Source: Lasiosphaeria ovina (Eukaryota > Ascomycota > Sordariomycetes > Sordariales > Lasiosphaeriaceae). Taken from it: a stretch of 64,000 nucleotides of DNA. Within the stretch, counting starts at the first letter, position 1; the number at the start of each line of letters is the position of its first letter. The notes under the pieces were generated by a model, which searched no databases, was not told the DNA's origin, and saw only the letters and a program-made list of their open reading frames with translations. The stretch is taken from the NCBI GenBank assembly GCA_033439765.1, contig JAULSN010000002.1, positions 6,386,001 to 6,450,000 on the forward strand, read 5' to 3'. Positions 9,801 through 17,620 of the stretch are shown here, in pieces. The position numbers were made by a program, and so were the translations under genes.

Positions 9801-10416
9801 CGCGGATCTCTGCCAAGCTGGCAAGTAAACTGTGCAGGTCTTCAGACCTTTGCGAGTGCAGTCGGTGCGCCGCGTCTTGCAACTTGTGTACCTGCACACC
9901 GACTCTGTCGATGGCCTGGCTCGATACCGCACACAGCTCCAGCACCATCTGCCTCTGGTACCCGGCGATGCGGTCCTTGAGCGCGGCAATCTCGTTCTCC
10001 TTGGCCACCTCCTTGAGGGCAACGATGAAGCTGGTCCACCATTTCGGCGCCGTAGGAGAGCCCGCAGACCTGAGTTTGGAGACAATGGCCAGCAATGTGT
10101 CGCAGTCCCGCTTGCACTTTGCGGCGAGGCTCCTCAAGGCATCTCGACGCATCTGCAATGTCGTGAGTTCCCGGGGGGGGAGCATGGGCAGTTGTGTTGG
10201 TGGGGGGGATGAGACTGTTTGCTGCGGTGGGATTCGGGTCTCGAGGTCCCGGCTCAGGTCGGATAGCTTCTGGTGGATGTCCTCGAGAGCCTCGCTCTCG
10301 CGTGACAGCCCGCAAGCGCTGCTATAAATGCTCCGAGCATTGCTCAGTAAGCCCGACGCAAATTCAACAAACTGCACGACGGTCCCGGCAAGACTGAGGG
10401 CCGAAAGGGTATCCAT
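6841..10416 (-). CDS. NACHT-domain NLR-like STAND protein (1191 aa, intronless)
   Basis: A single exon. Residues 1-210 are helical and begin MDTLSALSLAGTVVQFVEFA, the typical start of fungal NLR proteins with a HeLo-like or fungal STAND N-terminal domain. A NACHT NTPase follows: Walker A at 310-318 (GKPGSGKST) and Walker B near 437-446 (FCFFIDGLDEF), then a sensor-like KMCVSSRPWNVFEEQ. After about residue 520 comes the winged-helix-like region usual after NACHT in fungal proteins. The remaining C-terminus has no WD40, ankyrin or TPR repeats that I can see. Fungal NLRs act in allorecognition, heterokaryon incompatibility and probably immunity, with nucleotide-dependent oligomerisation triggering the N-terminal effector. 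Oddly, an Ala-Gly run (residues 337-349) encoded by a hexanucleotide repeat sits just after the P-loop. The ligand is unknown and a missing sensor-repeat domain is possible. Confidence 0.9.
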   Translation of the reverse strand: MDTLSALSLAGTVVQFVEFASGLLSNARSIYSSACGLSRESEALEDIHQKLSDLSRDLETRIPPQQTVSSPPPTQLPMLPPRELTTLQMRRDALRSLAAKCKRDCDTLLAIVSKLRSAGSPTAPKWWTSFIVALKEVAKENEIAALKDRIAGYQRQMVLELCAVSSQAIDRVGVQVHKLQDAAHRLHSQRSEDLHSLLASLAEIRDQVKKVNSSQGANNSLSSHEVGALTTKISKLSLTGERYAQEMKVLATLDYSHRPVRHDKIHDAHQATFTWVFDPNQGQLGCDEQDMQSRIARWLASGSGMFWVSGKPGSGKSTLMKYVADHEQTRRALSAWAGAGAGAGAGAGAENVVVASHFFWYAGTVIQKSHEGLLRSLLLDILCQVPELIPVTCPGRWLRKAPTSGFAGDNRVVPWTLTELQEAMSRMAAQENLPARFCFFIDGLDEFNGDHAEMCQTLKRLCSSPRIKMCVSSRPWNVFEEQLGGGDSAARVMMHELTRCDIRNYVEAQLPTHPGWDRLVSSTAGAQSLVDEIVNRAQGVFLWVYLVTKLLHRGLTNYDTLADLHKRLDTLPSDLEDFFHHIIESVEPFYHEKMAGTLRIALAAHAPLPQELYIFHDLEYDDASYALQEAVEPWDHKRFDSLNERFSRRLNSRCQGLLEIHRGQVEFLHRTVSDFLRTRDMYDYIASKTRPNFNPHFSTFQAQVAWIKHVDFADPSTHLGFPLTRLKASTDIYAQAVERLEHFVVRALAYACHSYPDHNGSSRIATRTEDLLDDLDLAVQTIHDSTLKKTVPSSPDLPSDRNPSRNNRKTSTRAGDIQYRAYVLQARLYCYVGRKLDRDAEYFGGFQTPPLSYLLGYENNETAAAVAAAAANAGSSSETEMETQTHTQAWPPRRLELLHRLLAAGHDLNERYQGAGNGSYETPWSWFAGQIVPVLTLDADGRVKLGPGAGQFAEALRKGVFRLLVRFGADPSAIVLYQDAVKPRSRAPIACIPFWARLLLAVFTVQQLVDCADDYVGELGYVLSRVDLGSRDRELPCLEAQMSANSLYAALCEAKITGSSTSSSNNDQQAATWMMRLLWLRLDHVVQPYWLRLNHRQGQLIARAVNVFLERAESVPGFSPYNHMLAAKLESACPSAAKPIAQSPWRPGQPVGSAVQPRSPLKRPRDPADSEEQGYVQHGAGWKRMTASFVN
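9376..9410 (-). repeat. In-frame GGGGCC hexanucleotide repeat inside the NACHT domain
   Basis: About six tandem copies of GGCCCC on the plus strand (GGGGCC on the coding strand) encode alternating Ala-Gly at residues 337-349 of the NACHT protein, between the P-loop helix and the next beta strand. Because the unit is 6 bp, copy-number change keeps the frame and would vary the loop length. Confidence 0.85.
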
Positions 10417-10818
10417 CTGTGCGCGAAAAGGGACACGGCGCCTGGATGATAAAGCTACCTATGCAGCGAGAATAAAGTGCAAAGGGCAAGTCCCAAGCAG
10501 AATATTAGAGGCAAAGGCAGGTGCAATTCTTCACCGCTGCTGAGGAACGTGAACGCCACAGCACGCACAGCCCCCTCACCTAACACCCCCCCGGTCCTCG
10601 GCCATTGGGCGTCATGCACCCGCGTCTGCCTACCTCAGCAATGCACAAATCAGAACACGCGAAACCCCTGCATGGCCACGTTTTGAGAAGAAAAAAAGTG
10701 CCTCGCCAACGCCGGCTAGGCCAAAAGTACAAAACGAGGCATAGCAACGACTGGCAATATGACAACGGACGAAATACGGAGGGTAGAAAGGTGGGGAAGG
10801 GGAACAAGCAAAAGAAGC

Positions 10819-10824
10819 AAAAAA
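10819..10824 (-). terminator. Probable RNA polymerase III terminator of tRNA-Lys (copy 1)
   Basis: A run of six A on the plus strand (T6 on the minus strand) lies about 52 nt past the 3' end of the tRNA gene. It is the first strong T-run downstream, farther away than in the other three tRNA genes here. Confidence 0.5.
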
Positions 10825-10875
10825 GAATACGAATATTTCCTTTAAGATTTGGATAAGAGGATCATACGGGAACTG

Positions 10876-10954
10876 AGCCCGACGTGGGGGTCGTACCCAC
10901 AGCCTTGAGATGACATGTAAGAGTCTCACGCTCTACCGATTGAGCTAGCCGGGC
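10876..10954 (-). tRNA. tRNA-Lys(CTT) with a 6-nt intron and an altered T-loop
   Basis: The cloverleaf folds with acceptor GCCCGGC/GTCGGGC (one G-U pair), D-arm, and anticodon stem TGAGA/TCTCA with loop anticodon CTT. Compared with the canonical copy at 59941-60013, it has six extra bases (catgtc) after A37, where tRNA introns sit. It also differs at position 6, in the variable loop, and at T-loop position 55 (TACGACC instead of TTCGACC). Position 55 is normally the invariant U that becomes pseudouridine and is part of the internal B box. Either it is a divergent functional gene or a decaying one. Confidence 0.85.
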
Positions 10955-12132
10955 TTGAACAATCGTACTTACTTGTCTTCGTTGGAGACTGTGAGCGGAA
11001 TCCAGGCATGTACGGAGCCTGTTGAGCGGATCTACGTGGCAGAGTTTGTGGGTTTGTGAATCATCGTGGAGACGGAGTCCACAGTGATGCATCTCGCAAG
11101 TGACGCTGATTTGTGTGGGAATAGGGCTTGGTTGTCACGTGACAGAAACCTTTATCAAAGATGAACCTTCCCGGTATGGTTTAGACGGTAATTATCTTGT
11201 GGACCTGGCGGGTGTGGAGTGGGGAATACGGGCGCCGCCTCCAACATCATCAAGTGGAGGGAGTTGGCGTAGTTTTCAAGGGTCAACCACGTAAAGCGAA
11301 AGAGTTGGTATTGTCGGTACTGAAGACGGTCGTGGGTATCTGGAACCAATTATTACCCTTACCCCATCTACAACTTACTCCCAAGGTAAGTAATGCTAGT
11401 GTGCCTTCATGTTTGCGCCTGATGGTGGGTCTACTTTTATTGACTTTTGACTCTAGGGATACGACCACCGGTTAGTAACGTGGTTGTGCATGTCCTTTCT
11501 TCTTCTTCTTCGTCGTCTTCTTTCTTGCTTTCTACGGCCAACGCCAATATATTTCTACCTGCCTTGAGTGGGGGTTTCTAAAGGAGTTGTCTGTCTTCCA
11601 TTTGTTGGTTACTTCATCCTGTCCTCGAGGTAAATTGGTTAATTTCTAATCCATGTGAGGGGAGATCATCAAGCGATGACTGAGAAGCAAGCCGTCATAC
11701 GCTAGGATTAAATGTCAACGGGGATGCATTTACAATAAGAAGACAACATATCTTAATGACAGTAGCATTGGGGAGGCGCAAACTTAGCTGCCACTAGACA
11801 TCAAGCAGCTGAAACCAACATGCAAGGCCGCATCACTAGGTGTGGAAGTCAATGCTGTTTTTGCGTTAAACGCACCTGCTATAGTCTAGAGTAGGACTCA
11901 ACATGGCGCCAACAAATGCGCCGCAATCTCCCAAGTCTAGCTATTTATCCCTGCCTGTAATAACAATCCAAGTCTATCCACAAAGCGTGACGCCTCTTTG
12001 TAGTTTGTTCTTGACCTCGCGCCCTCACTGTGAGGACTCCAGAGTCGAGGCTCGTAGGATTTGGCAGTGGTTTAGTTAGAGAACCCACTCCACTCGTCCC
12101 AGTCACCTCCCTCAGCCCCCTCGTTCTCATCC

Positions 12133-14871
12133 TCAGCCGACATAAGTCCTCCTCAGCCGACATGATCTGGTCCTCCTCGAGACCTCAACAGGCTCAGCAA
12201 CACTGATCTCATCCTCAGACGAATTCTCCTCCTCAATCATTATATCCTGCTTCTCTTCAGCAGAATCAGCAGTCTCAGCCTCGTCCTCAGTCATCATAAC
12301 CTGGTCATCCTCGACAAGCTCAGTAGGCTCAACCTCCTCGTCAACAGACTCAGCGGAGTCGACCTCCTGGTCAACAGGTTCATCAGACATGACCTGCTCC
12401 TCGTCGACAAATTCGGCACAGTCGACCTCCTCGTCAACAAGTTCATCGGCCTGAGCCTCCTCGTCAACAAGTTGAAGAATGTCAACTTGGTCAAGCTCCT
12501 CCTCTTCCTGGGCGTTCTCACTGTCCTGGACGTCCTCTTCTTCTTGGGCGTCCACTTCTTCTTGGTCGCCATGACTCTCCTGGGAGCCCTCTTCTTCCTG
12601 GACGTTCTCATCTTCCTGGGCGTCCTCTTCTTCTTGGGAGTCCTCACTCTCCTGGGCGTCTTCTTCTTCTTGGGCGTCCTCTTCTTCTAGGACGTCCTCT
12701 TCTTCCTGGGCGTCCTCTCCTTCTTGGTCGCCATGACTCTCCTGGGCGTCCTCTTCTTCTTGGGCGTCCTCTTCTTCCTGGGCGTCCTCCTCTTCTTGCG
12801 CGTCGCCACTCTCCTGGGGAACCTCACTCTCCCCATCATTTTCGTCATCATCATCATCATCATCATCATCATCAACACACTCCGCACAGCACTTATCCTC
12901 TCCCTCAACACAAACAACCCAATCGGCCTCGCTCCACAGCCACGGCTCCTGCTCCGCCTCGCTGGCCAAGTTCGCCGCCCACTCCCAGACACTAGGGACA
13001 TAGACGAACGGCCGGCCGCGGGCGGCCGCATACATCTTGGCACGCACCGGACTCGCCGCCATGTCAGCGAACTCGATCGTAGAAGGGTGGTCGGCGCCAG
13101 CGAGGTTACGCCACACGTCAGCTGCACGCCGCGCCAGCGCGCGCGCCCGCGCCTTGTCGCCGACGGATGCCGCCAGCTGGGCCGCGGCGCTGTAGGCCTC
13201 TGCGAGCCGCGTGTCGGTGATGCGCTCGGCGCGCAGCAGGGTGATGAGCTCGTGTGCCTCCTCCAGGGAAGCCAGCGGCCGCGGGGTGAACGTGCCGTGG
13301 CGCTGGGCCAGCTCGCAGTCCGCTAGCTTGGTTTGTGATTGGGCGCTGTCGTCAGTGTGTGCGAGGCCCTCGCCGCGCAGCGCGCGGATCTGCGCCAGGC
13401 GGCGGTCGCTGGCGGCCACGGCGCCGGGCTTGGCCGACGTGCACAGCGAGCACTTGCAGGCGAAGCCAAAGTGCTCGCGCAGGAACGCCTGGCGGGCGGC
13501 CACGCCGGGCGAGCGCACCGTGCTGCAGTGCGCGCCGATGTAGCAGAGGGCCAGTTCGTCGCCCTTGGGGATGTTGCGCGCGGCGTGCAGTGTCAGGCGG
13601 CCCGTGGAAGGGTTCCACGCGTGCTGCACGTTGGGCCGGCACGTGTGGTTGAGGCGCGCGGCTGTGGGGAAGACGCCCGAGGTTGGGATGGCTGTGCCGG
13701 TGAGCTGCAGCGCGTTGCTCTTGAAGATGGAGACGGGCGAGGCGCGCGACTCGCCGGGCTCGTGGCCCTCGCCGGTCAGCGCGTAGAAGGCGCGGCGGCC
13801 GTGGGTCGGGCACTTGTGCGCGCCGAAGTTGTACAGCTGCGCCGCCAAGACGCTGTATATAGATTGCCGCCCTGAGAGGATGTCGTCGGTGTACTCGACT
13901 GTGACGAGCGGAAGCTCGCTGGCCAGGCGCGTGCCCTTGGGGATGACGCGTGTGGCGAAGGTGCCGATGCCCTTGCCGGGCGCGGGCTTCTGGGTGAACG
14001 GTTGGTCATTGGCGGCCTCTCCGTGGGCGGTGCTGGCGCGGTCGTTGGTGCCAGTGCAGTTGCCGCGTTTGCTGGAAGTGTTTTTACCGATCTTGGCTTT
14101 CTTGTTGCTGCCTTTGCCGGTGTCTGGGGCTGTTCGCTTGGCCCGGCGTGTTGTTATGGCGGGCGGCTGGGGGTGGCCGTCGTCTTCATCAACATATTTT
14201 TCGTCGTGCGTCTGGCCGTTGAACCACTTGGCGGCGAGGTCGAGCTCGGCGCGCAGCCAGCAGCCGGCCTGGTCGATGCGGGTCATGTCAGGGCAGCGGA
14301 CCTCCCAGTCCCAGGGGCAGTCCCAGCGGTAGATGATGTTGTTGAAGACATCGTGGGTCTCGGCCAGGGCACTCACGTCTTGTATAATGTCGCAGATGCC
14401 GACGTTGGCAGCCGTGACGGTCGAACTGAAGCGCAGAAAGTGGTCGCAGCGGTGCGGGAGCTGTGTGCGCCTTCCGTCGCGGAAGAGGATGGCGGCGTCG
14501 GTCGAGTCGGGCTGCCACAAGATTGCGTCGGACGCGCCGTCGACGACCTGGCCGCCCTCGAGCCGGAGCCCGTAGTGGCGCAGCACGGCTGAGAGGAAGA
14601 CTTCGTATTGCTCTTGGTTGTCGCTCGTGTAGTCGAGCGGCGGGAACACGTCGAAGCCCGTCGTGGGCGCCATGTTGGCGGTGGAGAGGTTAAGACTGTG
14701 AGGCGTGTCAGCTGTGCTTTCCACGCTAATGTGCTGGTTGAGAATCATGCTGGCCATACGTTTGGCGACGGAGATGTCGCTGGTTAATGTTGCTCGTCGT
14801 TGGTTCGCAGCTGTAGAGGTAAAGCTCAGAACGAGGTTGTGGTGATGCGGGGACAGGAAGACGTGCTGCAA
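12133..14871 (-). CDS. SET-domain protein with long acidic repeat tail (912 aa)
   Basis: An intronless ORF. A SET domain spans about residues 296-447: it starts with GKGIGTFATRVIPKGTRL, contains the cofactor-binding RLNHTCRPNVQ (408-414 is NHTCRPN) and the late tyrosine motif ELALCYIG, and is followed by a post-SET cysteine cluster (CKCSLC, 472-477). This layout, with a helical TPR-like stretch after it, resembles fungal SmyD/SET5-type proteins, which use S-adenosylmethionine to methylate protein lysines. Residues 240-270 are basic and Lys/Arg-rich, a possible nuclear signal. From about 670 the tail is almost entirely Glu/Asp/Gln with EEEDAQ-type repeats. The start could also be Met39 (14757) or Met67 (14673); the first 38 residues look untypical. 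The target is unknown. Confidence 0.85.
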   Translation of the reverse strand: MQHVFLSPHHHNLVLSFTSTAANQRRATLTSDISVAKRMASMILNQHISVESTADTPHSLNLSTANMAPTTGFDVFPPLDYTSDNQEQYEVFLSAVLRHYGLRLEGGQVVDGASDAILWQPDSTDAAILFRDGRRTQLPHRCDHFLRFSSTVTAANVGICDIIQDVSALAETHDVFNNIIYRWDCPWDWEVRCPDMTRIDQAGCWLRAELDLAAKWFNGQTHDEKYVDEDDGHPQPPAITTRRAKRTAPDTGKGSNKKAKIGKNTSSKRGNCTGTNDRASTAHGEAANDQPFTQKPAPGKGIGTFATRVIPKGTRLASELPLVTVEYTDDILSGRQSIYSVLAAQLYNFGAHKCPTHGRRAFYALTGEGHEPGESRASPVSIFKSNALQLTGTAIPTSGVFPTAARLNHTCRPNVQHAWNPSTGRLTLHAARNIPKGDELALCYIGAHCSTVRSPGVAARQAFLREHFGFACKCSLCTSAKPGAVAASDRRLAQIRALRGEGLAHTDDSAQSQTKLADCELAQRHGTFTPRPLASLEEAHELITLLRAERITDTRLAEAYSAAAQLAASVGDKARARALARRAADVWRNLAGADHPSTIEFADMAASPVRAKMYAAARGRPFVYVPSVWEWAANLASEAEQEPWLWSEADWVVCVEGEDKCCAECVDDDDDDDDDDENDGESEVPQESGDAQEEEDAQEEEDAQEEEDAQESHGDQEGEDAQEEEDVLEEEDAQEEEDAQESEDSQEEEDAQEDENVQEEEGSQESHGDQEEVDAQEEEDVQDSENAQEEEELDQVDILQLVDEEAQADELVDEEVDCAEFVDEEQVMSDEPVDQEVDSAESVDEEVEPTELVEDDQVMMTEDEAETADSAEEKQDIMIEEENSSEDEISVAEPVEVSRRTRSCRLRRTYVG
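12520..12800 (-). repeat. Coding minisatellite encoding EEEDAQ-type acidic repeats
   Basis: Imperfect 18-bp units on the minus strand encode EEEDAQ and relatives (EESEDSQ, EESHGDQ) in the tail of the SET protein. Two near-identical blocks ending in SHGDQE show that larger segments were also duplicated. All units are multiples of 3 bp, so the frame is kept. An uninterrupted GAT/GAC run encoding about ten Asp residues lies just right of it (about 12846-12875). Confidence 0.85.
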
Positions 14872-15976
14872 GTAAGGAAGCGACTGTCAAGTGTTCTGTA
14901 GAATTGACGAGAAATCGCGTGAGGAGGGGTTGTGGTTATGCGTGAAGGAAAGTGAGTGCCGATTGTTCAGTGCGGAGTGTGTTCAGTGCGGATTTTTCAG
15001 TCCGGATTTTTCAGTGCGACTATTCAGGGTCAGATGGTGAAGGGAAAGTGAGAGGCTAACCCAATTCCGAGAAGGGATGGAATACATGTGGCGAATCCCA
15101 GACATTGCTGGCCGCAACTCGAACTTGCAGAATCTTGCAGGTTTGCTGGTGAACAAACGGCGTCCCTGTTTTGCTGCCTATGGGAAGTGCCTTACGCCTG
15201 GCGATTCCAGTTGACGAACATAGGTAGGAACGCTATTCTCTTGATGTTTCCCCTCCTTTTCTATCTGCTTTCCTCTGATTCCCTGCCTTACCATATCTGA
15301 GAGGCCAATAGCTACAAACAGCGAAACGACACCCGGACTCGACGTATCAAGTTCTCGTAATAGTAATGCTATCCCGTATTAAATTACGGTTTCGACTTCG
15401 ACCTGCAAATATCGGCCCCCGGAGCAGTACGGCGCTAACAAGAGGTTTTGTTCTTGACAAATCTTGCGGTGCGCGGCCTGCCTCAGCCATACCATGCGCG
15501 CGTAATTTTGTACGGGAATCTAGGAAAGGGAATTACCGGCAACGCAACAGATGGAAAGCTGACTGACTTGGGGAAACCACACAGAGTGCAACTGTTGCAG
15601 CTACGTGACGCAATTGATTGGCCAATACTGCTCCCCCCCTTGAGATCAATAAGAACAAGTCCAGATTCCCCGAACGAATTAATGGGTACTCAGCTGTTAT
15701 CTTGCGCCCATTGGTCATCCTCCAGGCCAGCTCGTCCCATTACGTAGTTGGTTTCAAGGTTGCGAGGCTGACAGCTGTTTGATTACGGGGAGGTTGGCAT
15801 GTAATTAACAATCAGATACTACCCTCCCAAAGCCAACAGGAGCCCAATGGTACGTTTATATTCATTTATCCATCTAGCCTGTAACATCCAAGGGCAGAGC
15901 TACTAATTAAATTACCACATCCATAGAGACAGAAACTTCTCCGTGTCGAGATGCCTCCCACAACTATCACCTCCCC
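14872..15976. other. Intergenic region between the SET gene and the FAD oxidase
   Basis: 1.1 kb holding the SET gene promoter and the 3' flank of the FAD oxidase gene. Apart from the short repeat at 14966-15027 I see no gene; the ORFs present are short and without domains. Confidence 0.5.
14966..15027. repeat. Short TTCAGTGCGGA-type tandem repeat upstream of the SET gene
   Basis: Four imperfect copies of TTCAGT(G/C)CGGA(T) spaced 15-19 bp lie about 95-155 bp upstream of the ORF start on the minus strand. The position in the promoter or 5' UTR makes a repeated protein-binding site possible, but a simple slippage repeat is equally likely. Confidence 0.6.
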
Positions 15977-17590
15977 TCAGTGGTGGCGCTTCTTGGCCGG
16001 CTGCACCGACTGCGGGTAGTAGAACAGCTCGGACGGGTCGTACTTGGCCTTGAGCTGCTGCAGGCGCGGCAGGTTATCGCCGTAGTACACGCGCTGGGCG
16101 GTGGCACGGTCGAGCTGCGTGTCGGCGTAGTTGATGTACATGCCCCAGCTGTCGGCCTTGAGCGGCTTGGTGACGGCGTCGACCCAGCCGTCGAGAAAGC
16201 TCTGGCCGCCCGTGGGGTACACGCCCTCGGAGATGCGGTCGTAGAACTGGATGATGTACAGCTTGTCGCGGTGCGCGTACGACGTGGCGCTGCTGCTGGT
16301 GAGCTGCGTGACGGCCGAGTTGGCGCCCCCGTGCATGTCCAGCTGGAACCACCAGTTGCGCTCCGTGATCTGCGTCGCGTTGTTGAACCAGTAGTCGACA
16401 AAGTTCTGCGCCGACTTGCCGCTCAGCCCCTTGAGCGTCAGGCTCTTGGAGTAGAAGGTCTCTTGCTGCAGACCAGAGGTGTCAGTGTTTGTTACAGGGG
16501 TGGTCTTCGGAGACAGAAACTCACAGGGCTGGGCGTCAGCCAGTCGATGGTGTCGTAGAAGGAGTAGTGCACGGCGGCACCCAACCAGTCGACCGTGTGC
16601 GAGTCGGTGATGTTGGCGAGGGGCGCGGCCGAGGTAAGCAGCGGCGCAATGGCAGCGCGCATCTCGGCGTCGGTGCCATAGAACAGGCCCTCGATGCCGG
16701 GCTTGCCGCGGTCATAATCCGAAACGCGGAAGTTGAGCTCGGCGGGCATGACGTTGCGGGCGTAGCGCTCGAGGGCCTCGAGCCCGGCCGCGGCCGTCGA
16801 GCTGTTCCAGCCCAGGCTGACGCCGAACCACGTCAGCGTCTTGGGCGCCTCGAACGTCCGCAGCCGCCACGACGCCACGATGCCAAAGTTGGACCCCGCG
16901 CCCCGCAGCCCCCAGAACAGGTCGGCGTTCTCCTTCTCCGACGCCTCCACCACGCTGCCGTCGGCCAGCACCACCGTCGCGCCGGCCACCTGGTCCACCG
17001 CCAGCCCGTGCTTGTGCGAACTGAAGCCGAACCCGCCGTGCAGGAAGTGGCCCGAGATGCCAACGCTAACAACGGTGGTTAACACGGGTTCGGAATCAAC
17101 CAGCGAAGAGAACTTACCCCGGGCAGGTCCCGTGGGCAACGGCCCGGCCGTACTTGGTGTACAGCTCGGTGGCGAGGTGGCCGAGGCGGGTGCCGGGCTG
17201 GACGGTGGCGATGTTCTCGGCGTCGACGGTGACGTTGGTCATGCGGTCGAGCTCGACGACGAGGTGGCCGTCCTCGCCGCCAAAGCCGAGCGAGGCGTAG
17301 CTGTGGCCGCCGCTCTTGGCCGTGACCTTGACGCCGAGCTTCTTGCCGCACAGCACCGACTTCTGGATGTGCTTGACCGTGGTGGGCACCGAGATGGCGA
17401 CGGGCGTGAAGGGCACGCGCAGGTTGAAGGGCGCGGCGTCGCGCTGCCAGTCGGCCGACCCCTTGACGTCGATGGGCACGCCCGCCGACGTGAGGCAGTC
17501 CTCAATGTCAGCCCGCGTCACCACGGCCCGGCCCTGCACGAGGGGGGCCGCCAGACCGAGACCGGCGGCGAGAGCGAGTGCGGTGCGCAT
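15977..17590 (-). CDS. Secreted FAD-binding oxidase, BBE-type, probable bicovalent flavin (3 exons, 500 aa)
   Basis: Minus-strand exons are 17590-17118, 17065-16525 and 16465-15977; phases 2 and 0 join exactly. Residues 1-20 are a signal peptide (MRTALALAAGLGLAAPLVQG). The FAD-binding_4 domain carries His96 in KSGGHSYASLGFGG and Cys156 in HGTCPGVGISGH, the two residues that covalently attach the flavin in glucooligosaccharide and chitooligosaccharide oxidases (CAZy AA7). The C-terminus has the berberine-bridge motif YDPSELFYYPQS. These enzymes oxidise sugars or other alcohols with O2 and release H2O2 outside the cell. Several NxS/T sites fit secretion. I placed the start at the signal-peptide Met because the upstream extension is low-complexity (it translates the TGGC repeat). 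The sugar substrate is not deducible. Confidence 0.92.
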
Positions 17591-17592
17591 GA

Positions 17593-17620
17593 TGGCTGGC
17601 TGGCTGGCTGGCTGGCTGGC
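17593..17620. repeat. (TGGC)7 microsatellite in the 5' leader of the FAD oxidase gene
   Basis: Seven perfect TGGC units begin three bases upstream of the ATG. The leader length can therefore vary without touching the coding sequence. Confidence 0.9.

Larger units (their letters stand above)
10417..12132. other. Intergenic region with a tRNA gene
   Basis: 1.7 kb between the NACHT start codon and the SET gene stop codon. It contains the tRNA-Lys at 10876-10954. Outside the tRNA, no ORF resembles a protein. A CT/TTC-rich run lies near 11488-11525. The NACHT promoter must lie in the left part; no clear TATA box is visible. Confidence 0.5.
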
